Origin: Vibrio sp. FE10
GTDB lineage: Bacteria; Pseudomonadota; Gammaproteobacteria; Enterobacterales; Vibrionaceae
Assembly: GCF_030297155.1 (NCBI RefSeq)
Contig: NZ_AP028067.1
Span: 3,100,001 to 3,164,000 of the forward strand
Length of the DNA stretch: 64,000 nt
Reading direction: 5' to 3'
Positions 7,943-17,311 of the stretch are shown here, piece by piece. Made by a program: the position numbers and the translations under genes. Under the pieces are notes generated by a model that worked only from the letters and a program-made list of their open reading frames with translations, was not told the DNA's origin and searched no databases. Numbering within the stretch: the first letter of the stretch is position 1; each line of letters begins with the position of its first letter.

Positions 7943-10291
7943 ATGCAGCAATCTGAAATTCTATCTGTAGCAGAGCGACTCATCCCAGCCTATCACGCTG
8001 AGGATTTCGACTTCCTTCTTTCTCAAATGACAGAAGGTGAATCCCCGTCTCTGAAATTGCTCGTTAAAATGGAACTGAATCGTATCATGGCTCCGTGTAC
8101 AAAGAGCATTGATTTACGCGGACGTATTGATAATGAGTGCCGTCAGTTTACGCTCGATGGACGTAAGCACTGGCTTGATGACATTGCGTTAAATGCGTAT
8201 CAGCGTGGTACCAAAAAGTTTAAAGGCTATACCGAAGGCACGTGGGAGCTAGTCATGACCCCGCGAACTCAACCGCTTCGTAATATTGTTAAAACGTCCT
8301 CCCAAGACAACAACGACATCACCAGTGCGAATAGCCCTTATGAAGCCGAGGCTATCAACCTTGGTTATGACCTAAAACGTCAAGAAAACCGACTCAAGAT
8401 CAGTTCTCAGGTTGAGATCACCACATCCAAAGGCCAAAGCCTACACGGTGTGACAGTCGACATTTCTCCTTCAGGTGCCAAATTCAAAGTACCAAGTGCC
8501 TTTAGATATAACCTTGGCGAAATCATCGAAGTAAAATTCACAGAGCTTGTTGAGAAGTCTTTGGAAACAGACAGAAACGACATCGTGGAATTTCGAGTGC
8601 TGGGCATTGACGAATCTTACGAAAATAATGCTGTTAAGTTCCTGAGAACGATCAAGATTAGCGATTCAAGCCTCGTTGCTCGCTTGCTTGATGAATCTTT
8701 GAATAGCTCTAGCAAGAAAACCAGTCACGAGAATCAAGACCGGTTTATTCGAACTCGTACTCGAGGCATCGAACATACCTATCTCAAGCACACCTGTAAC
8801 CTTCCGCTGTTCTTCAGTGGTAGCGAACTTAAACTGGCATTGCTAACCGATAACAACCATCCATTGTGGCAATACTGGCACGATGAACGAAACCAGCAAG
8901 CGCTCGGGACTCTGTTTAACGAACAACGAATGAACCTGCTTGCTAAGCCTGGCGTTAAAGGCACAAGTAACGTCATCTATTCGTTTACTCATGAGCATCA
9001 AAATAAGACTTTGTTCTATTCAATGATGCTACCCGAAGCCTCTCGTGAACAAAGACAGTTGTTTTGGCACATAGGTGGCAAACGCAGCAGTTGGAAAGCG
9101 TTTAAGTTCTCGGTATTCGAACTATCGGATACCGAAAGACAAGCATTAGCGAAACACTCAGATACGCTGGCTCAAAGCTCAGCACAATTGACGCACTGTG
9201 GCATCTTGCAAGAAATTGGCGACCACGAAAGTGCAGCCGATTACTTATTGAGTGAAAAACCACGTATTCCAAGCAGTGAACTGAATCGCTTTCGTCATCC
9301 ACGCGCAGTAGTGGGTAATATTCAGAGTATCTACTTTGATTCTCAAACTCGCCGTAAAGAACCGAGATACCAATTTAAATCGCCGCTACAACTGACCTCT
9401 CAAGACGGAGCGGCTGCAAATGGAAACACCTTAGACATTTCTAAACGTGGTCTTAGCGTTACCCTTGAACACCCAATGGTTTTGAAGATTAATGACCCTG
9501 TGTTGGTGAACTTCAATGAGCTGCAACTCTATGACAAAAAGTTACCGCTCAGTACGGTTCCTTATCATGTTATTCGAGTGAGCCCCAACGGTCGTAATGT
9601 GCAATTGGTTATCGCTGAGAACGCCAAAACAATGCGTACCATCGCATTCTTAAATGGCCTGATCGATCAAAACCAAAGCAAACTGGTTAAGAAACAAGAG
9701 ATATTGCCAACCCACTCGCTCCTTGAATCTCTGCATAATATTCTGTTGAGCAAGATGGTCAGTAACCCAATATTCATTGATAAACCAAGTTCAACACTGC
9801 GTTGTAAGATCATTGGTGTGAACTTCCCACTGAATAAGCATCTAGCACTGCTCGCTAAGCTTGGTCACAACCAAAAGTTTTCACTGGAACCGATTTTCAA
9901 AGGCCACTCTAATTCGCTATTAGCGGAGCCTTTGAAAAAGATTCAAGGTGCTGAGCCTAAGCATCATGATGTGTACATTGCTGCGGTTAAATTTGGCGAC
10001 AAGATCCAATCCGTTCACACTAAATTGGTCAAAGATTTCGCATCTGCAAAAGAACGCATCTTATTCATTAAGAAGGCACAGCACTTAGGTGATGTGTATG
10101 TATTGCGAGTTACGACAGCGCCAATCTTCAACCCTTTGACCAGCTTGTTCCAGTCAGACTTAGAAGAGTTGTCTCGAATCAGTATGCATCAAGCGAAAAA
10201 GTTAGAGAACGAGATTACCGCTTTTATAGGCTATGGCGAGATAGAAGATATTACTGATGAAGTGTTGATTCGATTAGAGCTGACTCGCTAA
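7943..10291 (+). CDS. plzC: Double PilZ-domain c-di-GMP effector, PlzC-like
   Basis: A 782-residue cytoplasmic protein with two PilZ domains. The first has the RxxxR motif at 146-150 (RQENR) and DISPSG at 173-178. The second has RKEPR at 471-475 and DISKRG at 498-503. Both carry the residues that normally grip c-di-GMP. No membrane span or signal peptide is seen. In V. cholerae the gene next to radA and divergent from it is plzC, and PlzC binds c-di-GMP; the position here (radA, this gene, serB) is the same. The N-terminal 140 residues and the C-terminal 200 are of no family I recognise. The symbol rests on synteny and domain layout. Confidence 0.8.
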   Translation: MQQSEILSVAERLIPAYHAEDFDFLLSQMTEGESPSLKLLVKMELNRIMAPCTKSIDLRGRIDNECRQFTLDGRKHWLDDIALNAYQRGTKKFKGYTEGTWELVMTPRTQPLRNIVKTSSQDNNDITSANSPYEAEAINLGYDLKRQENRLKISSQVEITTSKGQSLHGVTVDISPSGAKFKVPSAFRYNLGEIIEVKFTELVEKSLETDRNDIVEFRVLGIDESYENNAVKFLRTIKISDSSLVARLLDESLNSSSKKTSHENQDRFIRTRTRGIEHTYLKHTCNLPLFFSGSELKLALLTDNNHPLWQYWHDERNQQALGTLFNEQRMNLLAKPGVKGTSNVIYSFTHEHQNKTLFYSMMLPEASREQRQLFWHIGGKRSSWKAFKFSVFELSDTERQALAKHSDTLAQSSAQLTHCGILQEIGDHESAADYLLSEKPRIPSSELNRFRHPRAVVGNIQSIYFDSQTRRKEPRYQFKSPLQLTSQDGAAANGNTLDISKRGLSVTLEHPMVLKINDPVLVNFNELQLYDKKLPLSTVPYHVIRVSPNGRNVQLVIAENAKTMRTIAFLNGLIDQNQSKLVKKQEILPTHSLLESLHNILLSKMVSNPIFIDKPSSTLRCKIIGVNFPLNKHLALLAKLGHNQKFSLEPIFKGHSNSLLAEPLKKIQGAEPKHHDVYIAAVKFGDKIQSVHTKLVKDFASAKERILFIKKAQHLGDVYVLRVTTAPIFNPLTSLFQSDLEELSRISMHQAKKLENEITAFIGYGEIEDITDEVLIRLELTR

Positions 10292-10345
10292 TCCAAGCCT
10301 CTGGACTATCGATCTAGGTCATCGATATTCCAGAGACAAAAATAG

Positions 10346-10372
10346 AAAAAGCAGGCTCATCGCCTGCTTTTT
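10346..10372. terminator. Bidirectional terminator between plzC and serB
   Basis: AAAAAGCAGGC pairs with GCCTGCTTTTT around a 5-base loop, between two convergent genes. T runs occur on both strands. Confidence 0.85.
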
Positions 10373-10418
10373 TGTATCCGTTGTAAATACGTTTTTGTTT
10401 AGCGCTTACCGAATATGA

Positions 10419-11399
10419 CTAAGGCTTCGCTTGCCAGCTGATTTTTTGCTGCTTAGCTAATACGCCAGACAAGATACACAGCACGCCACCTAAACCTGCG
10501 TAACGCACAGCGGTTTGAGCTTCTTGCTCTACTTTCGGCTTCGCATGGTAGGCAATACCTAAGCCTGCAGATCGCATCATCACCAAATCATTGGCACCAT
10601 CACCAACAGCAACCGTGTTGTGCAGTTCCAGTTCATACTCTTCAGCAAGTTCTACCAAGATATCCGCTTTAGTTTGCGCCGAAACAACATCACCTAACAC
10701 TTCACCTGTCAGTTTGCCGTTAACGATTTCGAGAGTATTTGACTGAGCATGGTCAAGATCAAGCGTATCTTTTAAATAATCAGAGAAGTATGTGAAGCCA
10801 CCAGAAGCAATCGCCGTTTTCCAACCCAGCTTATTCAGTGTGTTCACGAGTTCTACTAAGTCAGGCATAAAAGGCAGTGATTGACGAACCTGTTCTAAGA
10901 TAGCTTCATCAGCACCTTTAAGCGCGCCTACTCGCTGGCGTAAGCTCTGTTCAAAATCGAGTTCACCTTGCATCGCTCGTTCCGTGATCTCAGAGACTAA
11001 CTCTCCAACACCTGCTAGCTTTGCTATTTCATCAATACATTCAATCTGAATCGCTGTGGAATCCATATCCATTACAATCAAACCTGGCTTAGATAAGTCT
11101 GGGACCTCGCTAAGGCAAGCATAATCAAGCTTTAAGGCCTGGAGAATTTCTTCGTGCGCTGGGGTTAAATTTCCAGACATCAACGCCACTTCATAATGCC
11201 CAACTTTCCACGTATCAAGAATGGTGTTGTAAGTGCCTGTGAAAAAGTCGATGTCATCAAAAGATTGAGGAGACAAGTACTCGCCAAATATAATCCAGTT
11301 GGCTTTGGCTTTAGCGAGTTGAGAAGCAAAACGAGTCTCGGGGAGTCGAGTTAATAATGTTGTATGCCTTTTAATCGGCAGATATTTCTGAGCGTCCAT
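10419..11399 (-). CDS. serB: Phosphoserine phosphatase
   Basis: Catalyses the last step of L-serine synthesis, phosphoserine to serine. The 326-residue protein has an N-terminal extension and a HAD phosphatase domain. The nucleophile motif DMDST begins at Asp111. Motif II (AIASGGF, with the catalytic Ser) and motif IV (GDGANDLVMM) are intact. An AGGAAT ribosome site precedes the ATG at 11399. It is divergent from the YtjB-type membrane gene, the same arrangement as serB and ytjB in E. coli. Confidence 0.96.
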   Translation of the reverse strand: MDAQKYLPIKRHTTLLTRLPETRFASQLAKAKANWIIFGEYLSPQSFDDIDFFTGTYNTILDTWKVGHYEVALMSGNLTPAHEEILQALKLDYACLSEVPDLSKPGLIVMDMDSTAIQIECIDEIAKLAGVGELVSEITERAMQGELDFEQSLRQRVGALKGADEAILEQVRQSLPFMPDLVELVNTLNKLGWKTAIASGGFTYFSDYLKDTLDLDHAQSNTLEIVNGKLTGEVLGDVVSAQTKADILVELAEEYELELHNTVAVGDGANDLVMMRSAGLGIAYHAKPKVEQEAQTAVRYAGLGGVLCILSGVLAKQQKISWQAKP

Positions 11400-11508
11400 G
11401 TGTATGATTCCTAATTAACTATGCTAAACGTTAACCTATTGCAATTTGAAAACGCAAGTCTCAATATGTCTTAATCATAACATTTGTTTATTTCAGGCTT
11501 CGTGAAAC

Positions 11509-12120
11509 ATGAATGAATCATTGTTCTCAATACGTAACGCTTTACGAATGCTAGCCCTCATTTTGCTGGCTACTATGTTCGTTGTAACGATTAAAAATAC
11601 AGTCGTGATCAGTAAAGGTAACGAGAAGATCCAAGCAAAGCAGCTAGAAACGCTGACTAAATTACTTATCTCGCAGGCCTCACTTTCGGCCAGCAAAGCG
11701 ATCACGCAACAAGATCAAGAACGGCTGCTTGAGCTAACCAATCAGCTTTCTCAAGATCGACTGGTATTCGATACCACTATCTATGATGCAGAGGGGATTC
11801 GACTGGCTTCAAGCGAAAAAGCACTCTCGGTACGCGAGGTTCTTGGCTTAGACACGCCACTTTCAACAGCAAGTATCGGCAGGCAGCAGTTAGTTGAACC
11901 TATCTACTCGCCAGAAAAAACCATCATCGGCTTTATTCGAGTGACCTTTGAAACAGGTAAAATGACGGCGATTTCTGATCACCATTATCGCAAGAGTGAT
12001 CGTTACATGATCGGTATGGTCTTGATGGGCTTCGTCAGTGGTGTGTTATTCATCATGTTGATTCGCAGACGACAAACTAAGTCGGGTGAGAACTTACTGC
12101 TTAAAAATGTAAGCTCATAA
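11509..12120 (+). CDS. ytjB: AhpA/YtjB (SMP) family inner-membrane protein
   Basis: A 203-residue protein with a transmembrane helix near residues 12-30, a periplasmic domain of about 125 residues (rich in QDQERLLELTNQLSQDR-type sequence) and a second helix near residues 168-184, followed by a basic cytosolic tail. It matches the SMP/YtjB family of unknown function, found divergent from serB across enteric bacteria and vibrios. Nothing in the sequence gives it an enzymatic role; the topology resembles the sensing half of a receptor. Confidence 0.8.
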   Translation: MNESLFSIRNALRMLALILLATMFVVTIKNTVVISKGNEKIQAKQLETLTKLLISQASLSASKAITQQDQERLLELTNQLSQDRLVFDTTIYDAEGIRLASSEKALSVREVLGLDTPLSTASIGRQQLVEPIYSPEKTIIGFIRVTFETGKMTAISDHHYRKSDRYMIGMVLMGFVSGVLFIMLIRRRQTKSGENLLLKNVSS

Positions 12121-12260
12121 ACTCGTGCATCGTGCCTTGGGCTTTTGACCTTGGAATCATGAAATAAAAACCTCGGATTAGGTAACATGATTTATTTCGA
12201 TTGAAATCACATAGCCTTCAGAATCCAAGAAATAGCACTCAGTAATAAATCATTACCAAT

Positions 12261-12297
12261 AAAAAGCCCCGACGCTCAAGCAGCGACGGGGCTTTTT
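12261..12297. terminator. Bidirectional terminator between ytjB and deoD
   Basis: AAAAAGCCCCG pairs with CGGGGCTTTTT, with an inner region able to extend the stem. It lies 69 bases after deoD on the minus strand and also faces ytjB. Confidence 0.85.
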
Positions 12298-12365
12298 GTT
12301 ATCTGTTGGTTTGGCTAGCTATGTTTATTTGAGAGCTAGAAACGACCTAAACCACAAAGCAACTC

Positions 12366-13085
12366 TTACTCTTGATCACCAAGAAGCACAGAATCGAGTG
12401 CAATAACCATCATGTCGTTGAAGGTCGTTTGACGTTCATCTGATGTGGTTTGCTCACCTGTTTTGATGTGATCCGAAACAGTACAAATCGTCAGAGCTTT
12501 TGCGCCGTATTCGGCACAAACACCGTAGATACCGGCCGCTTCCATCTCTACGCCGACAATGCCGTATTTATCCATCACTTCGAACATGTCAGGATCTGGC
12601 GTGTAAAACAGTTCAGCAGAGAAAAGGTTGCCGACTTTGACGTCTACACCACGAGCTTTAGCTGCCTCTTCTGCCGCACGCACCATTTTGTAATCTGCGA
12701 TAGCCGCGAAATCATGACCTTTAAAGCGAATACGGTTCACTTTTGAGTCGGTACACGCACCCATGCCGATAACTACATCGCGTACTTTGATATCTTCACT
12801 CACTGCACCACAACTACCGACACGAATGATCTTTTTCACACCAAAGTCTTTGATCAGCTCAGTCGCGTAAATAGAACAAGATGGGATGCCCATGCCGTGC
12901 CCCATTACCGACACCTTACGACCTTTGTAAGTACCGGTGTAACCAAACATATTACGAACATCACACACCTGAACCACTTCTTCTAAGAAGGTTTCAGCAA
13001 TGAATTTAGCACGTAGCGGATCGCCTGGCATTAGAACTACGTCAGCGAAATCACCCATTTCAGCATTAATATGTGGAGTAGCCAT
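12366..13085 (-). CDS. deoD: Purine-nucleoside phosphorylase DeoD
   Basis: Splits purine (deoxy)nucleosides with phosphate into base and (deoxy)ribose 1-phosphate. 239 residues from the ATG at 13085, which has AAGGAT upstream; an in-frame start at 13106 would add seven residues without support. The trimeric-type PNP motifs are present: [20 protein letters not shown], the VEMEAAG stretch and the catalytic Asp in TVSDHI. It is the last gene of the deo operon. A terminator-like hairpin separates it from deoB, which could lower its expression relative to the upstream genes. Confidence 0.97.
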   Translation of the reverse strand: MATPHINAEMGDFADVVLMPGDPLRAKFIAETFLEEVVQVCDVRNMFGYTGTYKGRKVSVMGHGMGIPSCSIYATELIKDFGVKKIIRVGSCGAVSEDIKVRDVVIGMGACTDSKVNRIRFKGHDFAAIADYKMVRAAEEAAKARGVDVKVGNLFSAELFYTPDPDMFEVMDKYGIVGVEMEAAGIYGVCAEYGAKALTICTVSDHIKTGEQTTSDERQTTFNDMMVIALDSVLLGDQE

Positions 13086-13109
13086 TGAAAATATCCTTAA
13101 TCTCAAAAC

Positions 13110-13139
13110 AAAAAAGAAGAGAGAGGTTTCCCTCTCTCT
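13110..13139 (-). terminator. Terminator-like hairpin inside the deo operon (deoB-deoD)
   Basis: AGAGAGAGG pairs with CCTCTCTCT (9 bp, 4-base loop), followed on the minus strand by a T-rich tract. It sits between the deoB stop and the deoD ribosome site, so it may act as a partial terminator or an mRNA-stabilising element. Confidence 0.6.
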
Positions 13140-13148
13140 AGTTAACTA

Positions 13149-14369
13149 TTATAAAAAGCTTGTACCATATCCCATTGGCGATGTGCCGAAGTATGACGCT
13201 AAGCTTTGACCGATATCAGCGAAGGTATCACGACGGCCTAGAGAGCCTGCTGGAACCTTGTTACCGTAAACAATCACAGGGATATGCTCACGAGTATGGT
13301 CTGAACCCGGCCATGTTGGGTCACAACCGTGGTCTGCTGTCAGGATAAGCACGTCATCTTCTTTCATCATATCGATAATTTCATTGATGCGACCATCGAA
13401 GTACTCAAGCGCCGCTGCGTAACCAGCAACATCACGGCGGTGGCCGTAAGCTGAGTCGAAATCAACGAAGTTAGTGAACACGATAGTGTTGTCGCCCGCT
13501 TCAGTGATCGCTTCTTTAGTTGCTTCAAATAGTGCTGGGATACCTGTTGCTTTGGTTTTCTGAGTGATACCACAACCTGCGTAGATATCAGAGATCTTAC
13601 CAATTGAGTGAACGTTGCCGCCCTTCTCATCAACCAGCTTCTGAAGAACAGTCGCCGCTGGCGGCTCAACAGAAAGATCGCGACGGTTACCAGTACGTTC
13701 GAATTGACCTTTACCAGCACCAATAAACGGACGAGCGATAACACGACCAATGTTGTAATCAGCTAGCTCTTCACGAGCAATCTGACAAAGGTCTAATAGG
13801 TTTTGTAGACCGAATGTCTCTTCATGACATGCGATCTGGAAAACAGAGTCTGCAGACGTGTAGAAGATTGGCAGCCCAGTCTTCATATGTTCTTCACCTA
13901 GGTTATCTAGGATTTCTGTACCCGATGAGTGGCAGTTACCTAAAAAGTCAGATAAACCAGCACGCTCAAGGATGCGATCAGTCAGTTCTTTTGGAAAGCT
14001 GTTCTCTTTGTCGGTGAAGTAGCCCCAGTCAAACAATACCGGTACACCTGCGATTTCCCAGTGACCTGATGGCGTGTCTTTACCAGAAGACAGCTCAGCA
14101 GCATGACCGTAAGCGCCAATGATCTCAGCGTCTGCATCCATACCAGGAGCAAAACGACCTGTAGACTCTTTGTGAGCCATAGCTAAACCTAGCTTAGACA
14201 GGTTTGGCAGCGTTAGTGGACCTTCACGATCCGCGTTGTCTGCAAGGCCTTGCTCACAATGGTCAGCAATGTGACCCATAGTATCCGAACCTACATCGCC
14301 AAATGTATCTGCATCCGCTGTTTCACCGATACCGAATGAATCTAAAACTAAAATAAATGCTCTTTTCAT
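13149..14369 (-). CDS. deoB: Phosphopentomutase DeoB
   Basis: Converts (deoxy)ribose 1-phosphate to the 5-phosphate, linking nucleoside phosphorolysis to DeoC. The 406-residue alkaline-phosphatase-superfamily enzyme begins with the metal motif LVLDSFGIG. The metal ligands [11 protein letters not shown] and [10 protein letters not shown] are present near the C-terminus. The ATG at 14369 is chosen; an in-frame TTG four codons upstream lacks support. The length matches E. coli (407). Confidence 0.97.
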   Translation of the reverse strand: MKRAFILVLDSFGIGETADADTFGDVGSDTMGHIADHCEQGLADNADREGPLTLPNLSKLGLAMAHKESTGRFAPGMDADAEIIGAYGHAAELSSGKDTPSGHWEIAGVPVLFDWGYFTDKENSFPKELTDRILERAGLSDFLGNCHSSGTEILDNLGEEHMKTGLPIFYTSADSVFQIACHEETFGLQNLLDLCQIAREELADYNIGRVIARPFIGAGKGQFERTGNRRDLSVEPPAATVLQKLVDEKGGNVHSIGKISDIYAGCGITQKTKATGIPALFEATKEAITEAGDNTIVFTNFVDFDSAYGHRRDVAGYAAALEYFDGRINEIIDMMKEDDVLILTADHGCDPTWPGSDHTREHIPVIVYGNKVPAGSLGRRDTFADIGQSLASYFGTSPMGYGTSFL

Positions 14370-14410
14370 TTTCTTCACCAACTTATTGCTCTTTGCACCA
14401 GAACTCTGTT

Positions 14411-14437
14411 TATCGGTATACGCGAGGTATACCGATA
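14411..14437 (-). other. Perfect hairpin between deoA and deoB
   Basis: TATCGGTATAC pairs with GTATACCGATA over 11 bp around a 5-base loop (GCGAG). No T run follows, so it is not an intrinsic terminator. It may mark an RNA-processing or protection site in the deo transcript. Confidence 0.6.
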
Positions 14438-14445
14438 CCTGTTAT

Positions 14446-15774
14446 TTACACGTCTTCAGAACGAATCTGACGGTAAACATCTGGCGTTGCTGTATATTCT
14501 CCGCCCACAGTGATTGCATTTTGTAATGCCGTTGCAGCTTCTTGCCACTGTTGTTCATTGCGAGCATGAATCATTGCTAATGGTTTATCGTCGCTTGCTA
14601 CTTCGCCAAGGCGAATGAAGCTATCAAAACCGACTGCGTAATCAATGCTGTCTGTTGCTACGCGGCGACCACCGCCCATACCAACTACAGCCATACCAAT
14701 TGCACGCGTATCCATCGCTGATACTACACCGCTTTCGAGTGCGTACACTGGTTTAACAATTTCTGCTTTTTCTAGGTAGTTATCGTAGTTCGTTACGAAA
14801 TCTGCTGGACCACCAAGGCCCGCTACCATCTTACCGAAGCACTCTGCTGCTTTACCGTTATCCAGTACTGCCATCAGTTTTTCACGCGCTTCATCTGAAT
14901 CTTTTGCTAGGTTACCCAGCACCAACATTTCCGCACACGACGCTAGTGTGATTTCCAACAAACGTGGATTACGGTATTCGCCTGTTAGGAATTGAACCGC
15001 TTCACGTACTTCGACTGCGTTACCCGCTGAAGAAGCCAGAACTTGGTTCATGTCCGTTAGGATTGCTGTTGTTTTAGTGCCTGCACCGTTTGCTACGGCC
15101 ACGATAGATTTTGCTAACTCTTCAGATGCTTCATACGTTGGCATGAATGCGCCTGAACCTACTTTTACGTCCATCACTAGAGAATCAAGGCCAGCAGCCA
15201 GTTTCTTAGATAGGATTGAAGCTGTGATTAGCGAGATGTTATCTACTGTTGCTGTGATATCACGAGTCGCGTAAACGCGCTTATCAGCCGGTGCTAGATC
15301 GCCCGTTTGACCGATGATCGCCACGCCAGCTTCTTTGGTTACGGCACCGAACACATCGTTGGTTGGTGTAATGTTGTAACCAGGGATAGATTCTAGTTTA
15401 TCTAGCGTACCGCCAGTGTGGCCTAAACCACGACCAGAGATCATTGGAACGAAACCGCCACATGCTGCCACCATAGGGCCAAGCATCAGAGAAGTTACGT
15501 CCCCAACACCACCAGTAGAGTGTTTATCAACGATTGGGCCATCAAAGTTCATGTGGCTCCAATCAATCACCATGCCTGAATCACGCATTGCACATGTTAG
15601 TGCGATACGTTCTGGCATCGTCATTTCATTAAAAAAGATAGCCATTGCGAATGCAGCAATTTGGCCTTCAGAAACCGTGTTTTTAGCGACGCCTTGGATG
15701 AAGAAGTTAATTTCTTCTGTGGTCAGTACTTCGTTATCACGTTTTCTGCGAATAATTTCTTGAGGTAGATACAT
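14446..15774 (-). CDS. deoA: Thymidine phosphorylase DeoA
   Basis: Splits thymidine and deoxyuridine to base and deoxyribose 1-phosphate. 442 residues from the ATG at 15774, preceded by GGGAGG; the upstream in-frame reading to 15843 lies in non-coding sequence. The family motif [10 protein letters not shown] (phosphate site) and the substrate-binding [18 protein letters not shown] are intact. It lies between deoC and deoB, as in E. coli. Confidence 0.98.
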   Translation of the reverse strand: MYLPQEIIRRKRDNEVLTTEEINFFIQGVAKNTVSEGQIAAFAMAIFFNEMTMPERIALTCAMRDSGMVIDWSHMNFDGPIVDKHSTGGVGDVTSLMLGPMVAACGGFVPMISGRGLGHTGGTLDKLESIPGYNITPTNDVFGAVTKEAGVAIIGQTGDLAPADKRVYATRDITATVDNISLITASILSKKLAAGLDSLVMDVKVGSGAFMPTYEASEELAKSIVAVANGAGTKTTAILTDMNQVLASSAGNAVEVREAVQFLTGEYRNPRLLEITLASCAEMLVLGNLAKDSDEAREKLMAVLDNGKAAECFGKMVAGLGGPADFVTNYDNYLEKAEIVKPVYALESGVVSAMDTRAIGMAVVGMGGGRRVATDSIDYAVGFDSFIRLGEVASDDKPLAMIHARNEQQWQEAATALQNAITVGGEYTATPDVYRQIRSEDV

Positions 15775-15823
15775 TAGTGCCTCCCAAACTCTAGTGAGTA
15801 TGGTGTGTAGGGAAAGAGGTAAT

Positions 15824-15848
15824 ATGGAGTGACTTAACGCCACTCCAT
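15824..15848 (-). other. Perfect hairpin in the deoC-deoA gap
   Basis: ATGGAGTG pairs with CACTCCAT (8 bp, 9-base loop) in the 240-base gap between deoC and deoA. It has no following T run. A second hairpin (CATAGA with TCTATG) lies nearer deoC. The gap is long for an operon and could hold an internal promoter or a processing site. Confidence 0.5.
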
Positions 15849-16014
15849 CAAACAGACTTAATTGTTATCAATACTCTAAATATTTGGCGTTGCAGTTAGG
15901 CGGCTATTCTCTTGAAAGAAAATCGAAGTTCATTCCTATGAGCATAGAAGCTCTATGTGATTAGGAGGAACTTGCGCAGGCAACAACGCTGCGGCGTCAA
16001 ATATGACGAGTAAA

Positions 16015-16791
16015 TTAGTATGCTGCTGGATCAGCAGTTTCGTCTGTCACTTCTAATGTATTAAGAAGGTTAGTCAGTAGGCTTGAAGCACCAAAACGGT
16101 AGTGCATGTTGTCTGCCCACTCAGCGCCTAGTAGCTCATCAGCCATTGCTAGGTAAGCTTGAGCATCTTCAGCTGTACGAACACCACCAGCTGGTTTGAA
16201 ACCAACTGTTTTAGCAACGCCCATGTCACGAATAACTTCAAGCATCATGCGTGCGAACTCAGGAGTCGCGTTTACTGGCACTTTACCTGTTGAAGTCTTG
16301 ATGAAATCTGCACCCGCTTCGATACAGATTTGAGAAGCTTTCTTGATCAGTGCTTCTTCTTTAAGCTCACCTGTTTCGATGATCACTTTAAGCGTGATAT
16401 CACCACAAGCTGCTTTACATTGTTTAACTAGCTCAAAGCCAACTTCTTCGTTGCCAGCAATAAGAGCACGGTATGGGAATACTACGTCAACTTCGTCTGC
16501 GCCGTACGCTACCGCTGCTTTTGTTTCTGCAACAGCAATTTCGATGTCGTCATTACCATGAGGGAAGTTAGTTACAGTCGCAATGCGTACTTCTGGAGTA
16601 CCTTGCTCACGCAACGCTTTCTTAGCGGCTGGGATAAAGCGAGGGTAAATACAGATTGCAGCGGTGTTGCCAACTGCAGTCTTCGCGTCATGACAAAGCG
16701 CCACTACTTTTTCAGTAGTATCGTCGTCATTTAGCGTCGTTAGGTCCATAAGTTTAAGTGCACGTAGAGCTGCTGCTTTTAAATCGCTCAT
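16015..16791 (-). CDS. deoC: Deoxyribose-phosphate aldolase DeoC
   Basis: Cleaves 2-deoxyribose 5-phosphate to acetaldehyde and glyceraldehyde 3-phosphate. The 258-residue class I aldolase has the Schiff-base Lys165 in DFIKTSTGK, the second catalytic Lys199 in GFKPAGG and Asp102 in [13 protein letters not shown] ribosome site precedes the ATG. It is the first gene of the deoCABD operon, downstream of nupC. The promoter should lie in the roughly 450-base stretch upstream. Confidence 0.98.
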   Translation of the reverse strand: MSDLKAAALRALKLMDLTTLNDDDTTEKVVALCHDAKTAVGNTAAICIYPRFIPAAKKALREQGTPEVRIATVTNFPHGNDDIEIAVAETKAAVAYGADEVDVVFPYRALIAGNEEVGFELVKQCKAACGDITLKVIIETGELKEEALIKKASQICIEAGADFIKTSTGKVPVNATPEFARMMLEVIRDMGVAKTVGFKPAGGVRTAEDAQAYLAMADELLGAEWADNMHYRFGASSLLTNLLNTLEVTDETADPAAY

Positions 16792-17239
16792 TTCTATCTC
16801 CGATCAATATATTCAAATAGTTAACTACTTCGCCTTCCATCCAGTATAGATGGATATTTAGTAATGCTCAGTAGCCACAAATGAACGGACTTGGTTCCCT
16901 GAAGACTTGATAACTTTCGCTACCAATTGCAATCCTTGTCACCGCACAGTACCAGTTTGGTCTATGGCACAACAAATCAGTCATGTTGTGTCTAACATCT
17001 ATAGCGTATCGCTAAGTTTGGCTAAATCCCAGAAGAATAACCTTTAGATAAATCCAAGCGGTTACTTTCTTGCCAACAGAGACATCCTATCCCTTAAGCT
17101 TATACATTATAGGTATCCATCAATAAATTGTAGTGCTCCTTAGAACGCAAACGGTTTGTATCTCAAAAAAACATTCTAGACCCATTTTCGACTTCGAGCA
17201 TATGTTCATGCTCTTGCAAAAATCACGGGGCCTAAAAAC
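16792..17239. promoter_or_regulatory. Upstream region of the deo operon
   Basis: There is no gene here. It must contain the deoC promoter. Two imperfect operator-like palindromes are visible: TCCATC-N7-GATGGA at 16836-16854, about 45 bases before deoC, and ATGTT-N6-AACAT at 16983-16998, whose right half (TCTAACA) matches a DeoR half-site as known in E. coli. No strong CRP box was found. Regulator assignment is inference. Confidence 0.35.
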
Positions 17240-17273
17240 AAAAAAGCCCCGCAGCAATTTCTTGCTACGGGGC
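17240..17273 (-). terminator. Terminator of nupC
   Basis: On the minus strand GCCCCGTAGCAAG and its near-complement form a GC-rich stem followed by six Ts, 39 bases after the nupC stop. Confidence 0.85.
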
Positions 17274-17311
17274 GATATTATTATGGCGTCTATATATCGA
17301 TTTCTAACTGA

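Noticed and set aside
13367..13750. Long overlapping frames inside deoB and elsewhere (for example at 31398-31814 and 39071-39637)
   Set aside because: They lie within well-identified genes in other frames and show biased, low-complexity composition typical of shadows.
16983..16998. DeoR operator upstream of deoC
   Set aside because: Only one half-site matches the E. coli operator; the other half is shifted by two bases. Kept only as a weak note.
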